This document shows, one piece after another, positions 37,138 to 48,213 of a DNA stretch of 64,000 bases. A program made the translations under genes and the position numbers. Each line of letters starts with the position of its first letter. Position 1 is the stretch's first letter. The DNA is taken from the NCBI GenBank assembly GCA_028551475.1, contig CM052360.1, positions 24,560,682-24,624,681 on the forward strand, written 5' to 3'. Source of the stretch: Casuarina equisetifolia. Its lineage: Eukaryota > Streptophyta > Magnoliopsida > Fagales > Casuarinaceae. A model generated the notes under the pieces. That model made no database searches. It saw only the letters and a list, made by a program, of their open reading frames with translations, and was not told where the DNA came from.

Positions 37138-37541
37138 GTGTTACGTGCACAATTTTGTGAACACGTAACTGACTCTTTTAGGGATAGATTAACGCTCATT
37201 TGGGACTGTTTTGGATGGTTAAGGATGAATAGGGATTTAAGCATCATTGGAGGGACACTTTCTACCTCTGTTTTCAAAAGGGAAAACAAAACATTTTCAT
37301 AGATTTTCTCATCTACCATTCTTTACACGACCAGCTCTATATAAAGAGCTTCTATTCCTACCAATGACAATGTCCACCTTACCGTGTCTTACCAATTTAC
37401 ACAAGCAACCCCTTCCATGACCTCTCCGGTTTAAGGTAGGGACATAGCCTTTACCAACTCTTACATAGCCAATAAGGGAGTTGGTGTACAAAAGGTCCTT
37501 TTCTGGATTTGGATGGATTTCTTCTGACATGCACGTAACAC
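37138..37541 (-). repeat. 404-bp segment bounded by 12-bp perfect inverted repeats
   Basis: GTGTTACGTGCA at 37138-37149 and its exact reverse complement at 37530-37541 bound the segment. Inside, at 37333-37350, is a near-palindromic TATA-like sequence (AGCTCTATATAAAGAGCT). No target-site duplication is seen. It may be a MITE-like unit, or a promoter-like segment with two ACGT-core sites; neither is certain. Confidence 0.35.
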
Positions 37542-37659
37542 CGTGGCATTGCCAAAAACCGAGATACACGAAAGAGTAATGTTCTAACTCATTGGCTTCC
37601 TGTGCAACTGGAGCTGACGAGCTCGAAATACACATCGCTGGCAGTCAGGACCGTTGGCT

Positions 37660-38125
37660 AATCAAGCAGCAACTGTTCCGGCTTCTAGTGAGGCCCCATC
37701 TTCAGTACCCACGATGGGCGAAACAGCAATCCAACCTACTTCCTTTTTTCTCAGTTGGCCCAAGCAGCTCCAGAAGAAAGTGATGCATCTCATGGGCTGT
37801 ATGCTCCTTCCTCAACTAATGGGTTTGTGGACCTGGAATATCCTCCTATTGGAGCATTCAGATTCACGGATTCAATATGGAACAATTTTAAAAAATGTGG
37901 TTTGTCCGAGCAGAACTATTGTTGATGGTCATGCCACCAGCTTTACAGGTATACTACCCATTTCCTTGCACTCAATTACTATGCATGCTTGGATTTTGAA
38001 TTTGGGTACACGTGATCATATTGTATGTGATTTGTTTAGTTTAAGGGTTTATCATGTTTGTCCACCTTATTGTTTGTTCATAAAATTGCCGAGTGGAAAT
38101 ATTGTGGCTGCCACACGTATACGAC
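37660..38125 (+). pseudogene. Copia gag/protease fragment
   Basis: The frame from 37654 contains AWILNLGTRDHIVCD followed by CLFIKLPSGNIVAATRI. These align with the aspartic protease active-site region (W-I-L-D-S-G-A-T-D-H) and the downstream V-x-L-P-N-G segment of plant copia polyproteins. The catalytic Asp is replaced by Asn and the Gly-Ala pair is altered. The upstream Gln/Pro/Ser-rich part resembles a Gag tail. No LTR or other Pol domain adjoins, so this is an isolated fragment. Confidence 0.65.
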
Positions 38126-38454
38126 AAGCAGAGTCTATACCTACATTGCATTTGTATAAAGTCCTATCTATCGCATTTCCATTACAACCTCATTTTTCTA
38201 ACAAAACCTACTCGTACAAAATAATTGCATAGCAATTCTTTTTCCCTAAGTTTTTGCTTGTTTCAAGACTTTATAACCGGGCAACAATCAGAGGGTTGGA
38301 GTTGATCAGGGACGGTATTTCGTCCAGCTTGTTGCCAAGGTGTCTCTTTTGTTTTTGTGTATTTTTGTCTGCCGTTAAATCTCTTTTGTGCAAGTCTAGT
38401 TTGAACAATCTTCGTAAGCCAAAAGCAACCTAAAGCGGCCTGATCTCAGGCCAG

Positions 38455-38990
38455 CTAAGCCGTGTAGGCGGGGTTGGGAGTCACGGAACCATCAGGCATC
38501 GTCAGCGAAGGAGAAGACATGGAATTGGGGGCAGAGGGATTTGACATTGCAGATTTCGATGGAGGGGCGTTGGCCGCTAGCTCCAATAATACCATGTAAA
38601 GAAACAAAATCCTGTTAGGATTGTTCATAGGAATAATTTCATCAATATAACAAGAAAAAATCCTAATTTTGTAAAAATCTCAATTTGTATTGATTGAATT
38701 TTTCTTAATAAGTTACAAGGATTGAATATGTTCTATTTATAGAGAGATATACATATTCAAAAACTAAATTCAAAACTTTACATTTGAATTTAACAAATTT
38801 TTAAAAATTAAATTTAAAAGTAAATTTAAAATCAAAAGTTATGTTTAAATTCAACAAACTTTCAAAAACTAAATTCAAAATCAAAACCTAACATTTTAGA
38901 CACGGGTCGCCGGTCACCATGACAAACACATCAGGATGAGTGGCGAACATGTGGCACCTAACGTGTTTTGGGCTTCTAATAACCTTGAAC
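38455..38990 (-). mobile_element. Probable LTR end, primer site and Gag start of another copia fragment
   Basis: On the minus strand an LTR-like segment with a TATA box (TCTATAAATAGAAC) leads to ACATGGTATTATTGGAGC. That resembles the TGGTATCAGAGC primer site (tRNA-iMet) with an insertion. A short frame follows at 38547-38455, starting MSNPSAPNSMSSPS and stopping after 30 codons. The far LTR boundary is not clear. It is oriented opposite to the protease fragment at 37660, so the two are separate relics. Confidence 0.45.
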
Positions 38991-41900
38991 TCAAGTTATG
39001 CAAATTACATTGAAAATTGATCAAATTCTTTGAAACTTGCACAAGGTACTTACAATTTGTAAATTCTTGCAACTAATTTTAGTGCATTTAGAATGGTTCC
39101 CTTAAATAGAAGTTTTTGTGCTTCATTTTTTGTGTGGGTTTTTACACAGTTTTGCTACTAAATGTTATTGTCTCGCTATCATCACATTAGAATCAAATCA
39201 TTGACTACTAGGATATTAGTTCTTTCTTTGACTTTGATGTTTTCATGAAATTCTATAGCCCATCTAAGCTTTCTATTTGGAAGTGTTTGGCTCCCATTTC
39301 ATTTCACATCTCTTTGCTGTGTGTAGGCCACGGATTTTTTAAGTCATTTAAGTCAATTGTCATGGATTAACCAAATAGATATTCGTTAGAAATGGAAAAC
39401 GAATTTCTTTTGTGTGTTTAATGCACTTGCCTGCCACATCAGCACCCTGCTTCGGCGTGTCCGCTATGTTAGCAGCGGCGTCAACCCTAGTGGACGGGCG
39501 CTGCACGCGGTCACAAAGGCGGTCATGAAGATCTGCCCAAACCAAAGTTTGCTGCCGCCACAACCTTTCCTAATTCATTTTGATTCCGTACAAAACAATT
39601 GTAATTAAGTTAGAACTTCGATTCTTGCCATCTTGAGTTGTATATATTTCAATTGAATTATAATTTGATTCATGTGATTTTGTCAATAGTCACAGCATAT
39701 TTTACTACCATGTTCTTGTGTTTTTCCGGCCAGATCTAGGTTTCTGGTGAGTTGATCCTTCTCTTTTCACTCTGTGCAGCCAAGATCTTGCTTTCTTTGT
39801 TTGTCCCTTAGCCCTTCATGCATGCTATGAGAATAGGAGACTATGACCAGGGGCAACTTATGCTCCTACTTTTTAGTTTCACTCATCTTTTTCTATCTTT
39901 TGTTATGTCCAGATTATTCTCCTTCATCAGATAGTAATTTTGGTTTGATCTCAAGAGTGCTAAGTGATTTTAATTCATTATCTGATTCAAGAATGTGAAA
40001 ACAAAAGTGGGTTCTGGCATTAGCTATTTTAGATTCTGAATTATATGCTATTTAAACTCTGAAATTTCATCCTTCTCTTATTGTTAGGTGTTGGTATTTA
40101 AAATGTATTACATGTTCCATATGCAGGCAAGTATGCTGTGTACAATCTGTGTTTTCCACAATGGTAGTATGTTAAGTTCATTTGTCATGCTTTTGTTTTT
40201 CAGCATTTCACTGACATAGTTGTTCATTCTTTCTTTCAGTTTTTCTCCATTATTATTCAAGGATGCTCTATTGAAATAGTTGCATTGATGGTGGATCATG
40301 ATTCTTGATACTAACCCTTATCATTCTTTAAATATAGTTTCCTCATTCTTTCTTTTTGTTTATTCACTTATTTCATAGGTGTTCTATTCAAAAAAAGTGT
40401 ATCATAAGTTTTCATACTAATTTTCTGTGGTATTCTATCCTATACTACGTTAGACCTCTCACTTTATTTTCCCTTAGTATTTCCTCTTTTTTGAGTACTA
40501 ATTTGGCATTGTGATTACAATTGTTTTATTTAGAGGCACTTTTGCGTGATATTCCGCAACATCCAAAGGTTTTCAATCAACTATTATATGCCATTATTTA
40601 GGTTGTCAAGAAGAGTTTCACGCAATCTTGTATGATAATTTGGGACTTTGTGCACTCATTTGTTTAAACTGAACTAGTGTTTTGGGTGCCTGAATCTGCC
40701 ACATCGAAGGGTTAAAAACAAGGTAATTCCTTCCCTTCGATGCTCTCTCTCTCGTTTCTAGGCCTTTTCTGCTGGCAATTTCTTCACTTGGCATTTTTTC
40801 TTCATAGAAACGCATTGGTATTGCTTAGGGCTGAAGGTTAACTGCTGTGATGGCTGTATTTTTTGACTTGTAAAATCCTTTAAAATGTTTCTTATTTTTC
40901 TATTACACAAAAAGTAAAATCAAAACACCATACACACCATTTAAAATTGTTAATTTGTCATAATTTGGACAATATTGTACCTATTCTATATATAGTCACC
41001 TTCAAAATTGAAGCATAACTATGGGAAATATAATCCTTTTTAGTTACCTCTAAAATGTCGACATAATCTCATTAGATTTTGCAATAACTCAAGTTTTTTG
41101 TCATTCTAATAACTACATACTATAGATGTTACAATTCATATTCATAAAAAGATGCAACTTAACAGCACAAAATATTGTCCAAGAAACATATTTAAAAATT
41201 AGAAGCTTTAAGAATTTGGCAGAGCTTAATAGATATTTGCTTGTAAATCCCATCTACTCGTTTATTATTTTATTTCTGATTTGATCTTTTATATTTCTCT
41301 ATTCACTCACTTGTTTTGTAAAATTATCATTAAAAAAAAAGTATTCACAAATCAACATTCTTCCTTTAGAATCTCTTTTATATATAGAACTAAAATTTGC
41401 TTTTATCGACATCATACAATATTTTTTTTCCATATATTAGCATTCTTGCTATAAATTTACAGGTATCTATGATGTCATTTTTCTTTTTGATGGTTTAAAA
41501 AATTAAGGAACTTTTTCTGTTCATAAGTAGACAAAGTAAAAAATGTTGAAAAATAGCTTCAATGGGTGTTTAAGGACACACTTTGACAAGCTAGAATCTA
41601 GGCAAAAAAAAAAAAAAACGTTACTTAGTGAAAGACTTAGCCAACCTACATCACTTGGGTAAACCTATCTTAATTTGGAAAGACAAAGGCTTCATTCTAG
41701 AATGCCTTGGTTTGTGAACAATATAAAGGCTAAGGTGAATTAATTATTTTTCACTTTTTTCTTTTTGTTTCATTTCATTGATAAAGGTCTTCATATTATT
41801 TTATTCATATCGTTTCAGGCGCTTTTTAATGCTTTTTTCTATTTTTCTATTTTACATTTTCTGTATTTTGTTGACAATGTTCCACGCACCTTTGGTCACT

Positions 41901-43019
41901 ATTCTTTTTCTATGGTTTTGCTTAAATATGAAGCAACTTTATCAACTCTCGACTTTTTGGTATTTGCGTCGGAAAAGTCCTGATTTGCTTCATCTACTTT
42001 CATTTCCACCATCCGTCACCGCACATGCAATATTCTGTGCAGTACATAATCACTAATAGGGTTTCATAGTTTCATCTTAATGTTCCATCTCATTATTCAT
42101 GAACTTGTCTATGCTTGGATGATAGGTGTTTTAAAAATAATAGTTACTCCATACGTCAATGTCTTGATATAACGTTTTTTTATTTAATTTTTTTATAAAT
42201 ATATATATGTTTAAGTATCAATCTATCATTTTAGAAAGAGATTTGAGCATTTCTAGCATGATATTACTTAATATAAAAAATTCGCACATGATGATGGGTT
42301 TTTCATCCAATGCAAACCACCAAGATTGCATTATAATTTATGACCACACATCATTTATCAAGCCTCAACAGAGACAAGATTGGCTTAAACTTTGAGTACT
42401 TATTGTTAGGTTTTATATTATAATTGAGTTTTTTTGATAATTATATTATATTATATTATTTATTTTAAATCAGGTTTAAAGTTTAAAATAGTCAAAACCT
42501 AATTATATTAGGATTCTAAAACCTAGTTGTTATCAAGCCTCAACAAAGACAAGATGGGCTTAAGCTTTAAGTACTTATTGTTAGGTTTTATGTTATAATT
42601 GAGTTTTTTCGATAATTATATTTTATTTTATTATTTCTTTTAAATAAGGTTTAAAGTTTAAAATAGTCAAAACCTAATCATATTAAGTCAGAATTAAGTC
42701 TATTAAATGAAACAAGGATAATGAAAGGAGAGTAAATTTTTGACTAAATTGTTCTATAATTGAAACCTTGGTATCAATCTCCATTAAAGAAAGAACTCAA
42801 GGTTTCAATTTTATGAACCCTTAATTTAGTTGCCTTCGTCTTTGGTGTATATTTTGACTTTAAGAATACACCCTTAATCCTTGGGGCGTAACACTGTTTC
42901 CATTACCTATCAAAGTCAATTAAAACCTCTAAGAGAACACATAGAAATTGTTGCATATGCGATGTGACGGCTTGAATATGCACAAACCTGACCAAAGATC
43001 CTCGTTCACTGCAGGAAAA
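38991..43019. other. Intergenic region, no gene recognised
   Basis: About 4 kb, mostly AT-rich. The 39420-39560 stretch is locally GC-rich but gives no recognisable product in any frame. I searched 40-43 kb for the missing N-terminal exons of the sieve-element-occlusion gene that follows and saw none. Confidence 0.5.
42358..42690. repeat. Tandem duplication, period 175 bp
   Basis: Copies starting TCAAGCCTCAACA at 42358 and 42533. Each continues with GAGACAAGAT or AAGACAAGAT, GTACTTATTGTTAGGTTTTA, GATAATTATAT and GGTTTAAAGTTTAAAATAG. The copies are closely similar, so the duplication is fairly recent. Confidence 0.85.
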
Positions 43020-44938
43020 ATGGAGGTTTTGAAGGCTCTGATCTCAGACGTGGAGTATGAGCTGCAGCTTTATCACCGCTCTGCCGAGGATTTGGTTAGC
43101 GCTGGGAATGCAAACGGCAAACTTGTCCTTGAATTTCATTTGTCGCCTTTAGTTTTTAGGAGCTGACTTGATTATTCACAACTATATTGCAGGTTCTTCT
43201 TGACCAGGTTCTGAAGGATAAGTATATTGTATTGTTCGTTTCAGACCTGAAGCTCAAACCATACATTTCGAAAATGGAAAAATTTTATGAAGGAATAGTG
43301 ATGAGAGACGTGGTCACGATGTGGCTCCCAATTGTGGTGTGGACCGACCGGCAGGGAAGGAGGTTCTTCAAGTGGCGGAACTACATGCCATGGTATTCAT
43401 TGATATACTTTTCACCACTAGCAGGCCTCCAATTCATCCAGGAGGAGTGGGGATACAACGGTGTCCCTCTCGTAGTGGTGATGAGCCCAAGAGGGGATGT
43501 GCTAAGGAAACATGAACTGGACGAATTTCCCACAGTGAAGGACCTCAGGGAGGAAGGTGGACACCATATTATTCATCTTTTTTCATGCTTTTCATTGTTT
43601 CTTTCCTTGCATCTCCCCCTAAAGGTTATTGTTTACTGCACCTGCAAAGTAATGTATCAATATAAAACATTGGGTACAAAACGTTGCATGTTCAAAACAT
43701 ATTGCCGTTGCCTAAGCAATATAATGGGTTTAAAATGGGCGAAAGCTGACCAAAGCTTATATTGCAGAGAAAGCTGTGGCATGTAGAACCAAGTTACTTT
43801 TACAAACGCCTCTCGGTGATATCACGGAGGTTCTGGAGGCGCTGTTCCAGGAGGATACTCTGTGGCTTACTAATGGCGGTCGTACCCTGAAAAAGGTTAG
43901 CCCTGCAAACAAAACGCGCAAACTTCTTTTAGATGGCCTTTCCCACTTTTGTACGGCACAAAATTGCAGTTCATCTATGGTTAAAATATTTTAACCTTCT
44001 AGACTTGTGGAAATTATTAATACTAGACTGCAGTCAGTGGTACATCCCATTTACTTGCTACAAACTGAATGAACATCATAGTACTTTGTTACAAGAACGT
44101 ACAGTATTCTCGCGATGAACATTCTATTTTAACAGGTGACTTGATTTTTCCTGTTTGTGTTGCGGAAACAGGCTGAGATCAGCTTTCTAACAGATAAGTA
44201 CGTTGTATTGTTCATTTTGGATGAGGACTACGATATCGACCAAATTGAGGCAGTTAATGCCGGAATAAATCGGGAACTGGTCGAATTGGTATTGATCCCG
44301 ATGGGGAGGAAGGGGTCCGCAGGGCTGCTGCGGGATTTGAGGGAGTCGTCGTCTGGCATAAAATGCTACACAGTGCTGAGCCATCTACGACAAGGGGGCA
44401 TCAATTTCATTAGGGACCATTGGTGCTTCCAGAATTCGCCGATTGTGATAATGATGAACCCACAAGGGGAAGTTCTAAGCGAGCACAAATTCAATCCGCC
44501 ACCCCCGAAAGTAAAGCCACTTTTGCAACTCTAGATGAATATACATGAATGCAGCTCTAATCAAAATTCATAGCGTGCCGTCTAATAGAAACTGAGTTTG
44601 GAAATATGTTATGGCTGCAGGAAGTGTATTCGTTGCGCTGGGAAGGCCCTTACGATTGGAACGAGCGATTTTCCCGGATAGCAAAAGCTGTAGCTGCGGA
44701 TAAGGTCCTAAAGAAAGCAAATATTTCCATAGATTTGCCTTCTAACAACGATAATCCAGTGGAAGACGGCAGGCGTAAGTGGGCTCAACTGACGAGAAAC
44801 CAAGATCATACCACAGTTTGTGAGGGTGCCAAAATTGTGAACGTCCTGGAGGCGTTTAGCAATTGGAAGGAGAATTTGACTCGGGCACCCTTCGAACGTT
44901 GCTTCAAAGATTACCTTTACGAGCTTTTATTAGACTAG
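43020..44938 (+). CDS. Sieve-element-occlusion-like protein lacking the N-terminal domain, 5 exons
   Basis: Exons 43020-43124, 43193-43556, 43768-43895, 44172-44510 and 44621-44938 agree in phase and give 417 residues. MEVLKALIS is followed by a thioredoxin-like module: KDKYIVLFVSDL, VTMWLPIVVWTD, NYMPWYSLIYFSPLAGLQFI, EEWGYNGVPLVVVMSPRGDV. This is the pattern of SEO/SEOR proteins, the phloem P-protein filament subunits that seal sieve tubes. A second, diverged module follows (DKYVVLFILDEDYDI, INFIRDHWCFQNSPIVIMMNPQGEV), then the C-terminal region with RWEGPYDWNERFSRIAKAVA. Full-length SEO proteins are about 700-800 residues with a large N-terminal domain; that is missing here. ACTGCAG just upstream of the start looks like a leftover 3' splice site, so the Met may once have been internal. 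The donor at 43125 (GTCCTT) is weak. It may be a truncated but expressed paralogue or a pseudogene. Confidence 0.7.
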
Positions 44939-45584
44939 AACCCAGTATGGCGTATGGAATGTCTGTCAAATAAATATTTTTGCTTGTCACCAGCCTTAGG
45001 AACCTTGGGTTTGTAACAATAAAGCAAGGGAAACCCTCATTCCGTCAAAGCAATGCAAGGTATCCACGTCATCGTTCATCGTTTGCTGCAATTTGGGGGA
45101 GGTCTTTTTTAGAACGATTTCACATACTATATCTCATCATACCTTTCTTTATTCCTCTATTGTTTATGCCTGCAGTGATTCATTACAGTTGTTGCTTTAA
45201 GTGAATGGCCTGAAATATAGACTCAACAATTAATCTAGATTCAACTTTTTTTTCCTAAGTTGTTGAGGCCTTATTTTTGGTTTCCAACAAAAGTTGTTTA
45301 TTCTAAAACTAATTCGTAATAACCATTGTATGGCAATTATTTTCAATAATTATTATATGTTTTAGAACGATATAACTAAAATAAAACTTTATTTTCTCTA
45401 CTCTTACATTCCAAACAATTTTCATTCTATTGTTTTTTAGGTTTTTATCTTCAATACAAAAAGTATTTATTATATTCCAAAAAGATGTTTGTTTGCACCT
45501 TAGTTTCAAATAATAAAGAATATTTCATTTGGCATAAAATGTTTTGGCCACTGTTCTTTAAAGTCATGTTTTACACATGGTCAA

Positions 45585-45785
45585 TCAATATTGTGTCCAG
45601 ACCAATTGGTCTTTAGACTCTACACCATTAAAGTTGCAAATGATGAAATTGGATAGAAAAAGAAATATAATTCGAAGGAGGAAATAAAAAAGAGCATTTG
45701 TGCTTCTCTTTGGCAGAACCTATATTGGCCTCTTCTTCCCTTGGTTTGCACCATAAACAGGTAGCCCTTTACTACCTATTTTCCA
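45585..45785 (+). repeat. Segmental duplication, left copy
   Basis: Matches 63815-64000 in the same orientation: AATTGGTCTTTAGACTCTAC, GTTGCAAATGAT, CGAAGGAGGAAA, AAAAGAGCATT, CCTCTTCTT.CCTT and GTAGCCCTT. The copies lie 18.2 kb apart. Confidence 0.85.
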
Positions 45786-46579
45786 TCAATTGATGGCGGT
45801 CTTCAAGTTGCCGATTGAATCTAGAATTTTTGGATTGTTCTTGATCGCATTTTTAGTCGGTTTCCATGGTGCTTGAATCTGGTTCAAATGCTCTTCACTT
45901 AATTTCGAAACTAATTGGATCTTAAATTTTCCAGAACTCCATGCAATTCCAAATGGCTTTTCATTGATTAAACAGACGCTCCCAAGGATTCAAGATTATC
46001 TTGTCTTACATTTTTGACAGTTTCTCCTTACTCGCTAGATGTTACATTGAGAAGAAAAGTAACATGGATTTTAAGCTTCAGTAGTTTTTAGAGAAATTTT
46101 ATAAAGAATTTTATTCCACCTTAAAAACATGTAAAATTCATCACATATTTATACAGAAAAATAAATAATAAAACTGGCGAGTTATAAACCTCCAATAAGA
46201 CAAATGTCTAAATTTATTGGGTCTATTTTCAACAATCCTCCTCAAATTTAATATTTTGTAATATAAGCCTTAGTGGATCAAAACCCAATTGTATTGGGTG
46301 AACTTAAGAACTATGATAGTTTTTGGGTTTAGGGGCCCTTATGTAAGCTCTTCAATACTAGACTCGTAGATCCGAAAAGTTGGGCCCAAAAGTCCCAGAA
46401 ATTGGACCTCTTAGTTTAATCAATTGAGCTCAAAGGCCTGACAAACTAAACTCAAGCTCAAATATGACATGTAAGTCAAATATGAATGAGCAACCACACC
46501 AAAGGTTGTTTCACAAATCAAGCTTGTTAAGATTAAATAGTGGCTGCGGACTTCATATCTACAACCCAGCATGACAAGT

Positions 46580-47130
46580 TTCTTTTGTTTCAACTCTTAG
46601 AAAACAATAGCAATTGTAATTCAAGTATTGTGCTTTTTATAATCTAAAAGAATCCTTCTATTTATCATTATCAAATGTGAAATGGGTTTCAGATTGTCAA
46701 TAAATAATTTAGTTTTTTCTTTCCAAAGCCAATTTATTGTACTACTTAATGTATTTTATACTGTAATATTAGTGCTTTTTGTGTCATAACTCAACATAGA
46801 GATTTATTGTCATCTTTTCAGGGTTAACCTACATTCTACTCATTATAATTACTTGGAATATAGTTATTATGAATAAATTTGTTAATATTAATAAAAATCA
46901 GAGGAGCCATTCATAAAAATGTCAAAAAGAATTATTTCGAACATCATTGTGAAGTGACAAGTGGGTTCCGTCCTTTCAATGTCAGTAAATAATTCGGCTG
47001 TTGTCCCTTTTTTACAAAGCTGATAATGCAACTCAGAGCTCATTCCCAAGAGCTCTATACCAGCCATAGATTCCTGACTGAAATTCCTTGTTCTCTGATT
47101 TTTACAGTACGAGACATCTGTCGCTTTCTC
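46580..47130 (+). repeat. Dispersed repeat R, two diverged copies
   Basis: CTTAGAAAACAATAGCAA...TCAAATGTGAAATGGGTT..AATAAATAATTTAG..TTTCCAAAGCC (46600-46740), and again AAGTGACAAGTGGGTTCC..AGTAAATAATTCGG..CCAGCCATAGATTCC (46955-47080). Both are strongly diverged from the copy at 29965. Confidence 0.45.
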
Positions 47131-47649
47131 ACTTTTGTCAACACTTCATCGAAACAATTATAGACTAATCTTCTTCTTTTCTTTAATCACTATTTTGATA
47201 ATGTGTAACAATCAGAACACTTACTAGTCCTTAAGATTGACCATTAATAAATTTAATCACCATTAATCAGAACAATGGAGGAGAAGACATGCAGGAACAT
47301 TGAAACAGCTGGTACGCATTTTCCTCGTTCTTGCTGCACCAAATTGTCTAAGACGTTCTGTAAAGCCTGGTGCTTTTCGTCTGAAAAAGCCTGGAGGAGT
47401 GGTTTTCATTCAGCCGGGGCGTGAATGTGAAGAGGAGATGGGACAAATGTCCAAGAGAGGGACGAAGTGAGGGTAAGGACAAGGAGAGATAGCACGTAGC
47501 CTTGATGGGGCAGACCAGAGAAAAAAAAAAAAATCCTATTTGAAGACCAAACAGTTAGCATTTATCGTACATAATTATAAATTTCCTCTCATTTTTTCTC
47601 TTCTACACGTTCAGCGTCAAGTTTGGTGTTAAGAAGAGTGATGACACAT

Positions 47650-47830
47650 GCCTTGATAACCGCGAAGGGTAGATGTGATCTTGGAAAGGTAAACGAGAGA
47701 AATAGACATTTGACGGTTAATTCGGTCAGTGCACGGCGTAAACGCAGTGACCTGTCAATCATGGCTTTGGGAAGGTTAAAAGATACTAAACTTGGCAGTG
47801 AACTCGACAGTCTTTTTGGCGCCAATTTTT
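47650..47830 (+). repeat. Shared upstream module P, copy 2
   Basis: Contains GATCTTGGAAAGGTAAACGA, AGACATTTGACGGTTAATTC, GGTCAGTGCACGG, CCTGTCAATCATGGCTTTGG and GGCAGTGAACTCGACAGTC. It lies almost directly against module Q (47852), unlike copy 1. Confidence 0.8.
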
Positions 47831-47851
47831 AGATTGTCTTTAAAAGAAACC

Positions 47852-47950
47852 AATCTTTGCAATATCTGAGAGTCTGAGTAAATCCGTACTTTCTCATCTC
47901 CGCAGGGAGCAGAAGAACCGTGTGAATCTACCATCCAGTATAAACGGTGC
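47852..47950 (+). promoter_or_regulatory. Shared leader module Q, copy 2
   Basis: AATCTTTGCAATATCTGAG, GAGTAAATCCGTACTTTCTC and GGGAGCAGAAGAACCG match the leader of the DC1 genes. Here it precedes the gag-derived gene at 48214, a different gene family. Confidence 0.65.
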
Positions 47951-48213
47951 GACAAATTATTGTTTCCTTTTCAGCGAAGATTTTCCGTGCAACACTGAAA
48001 CTGGGTCCGTGATTCTTGTCTGTAAATCTGCAAAAAACTGCTCATGTTTTGTACGGACGGTACTATATAGGATTTATTCATTGTAAATTTTCAGAATAAG
48101 ATAAAATATTTAAAAAAATCAACTTTTTAATGTTTACTCTCTGCCCTTCGTTCTCTATATTAGCCCCTTGGGTTTCAGAGTTGTCAATCAAAAGCTCTTG
48201 ACATCCTAATCCA

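Larger units (their letters stand above)
44939..47640. other. Intergenic, with duplicated segments
   Basis: Contains the 3' flank of the SEO-like gene, the segment duplicated at the right window edge (45585-45785), R-type repeats (46580-47130) and AT-rich DNA. The 46240-46560 part has TTTGGGTTTAGGGGCCC and similar words but no clear element. Confidence 0.5.
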
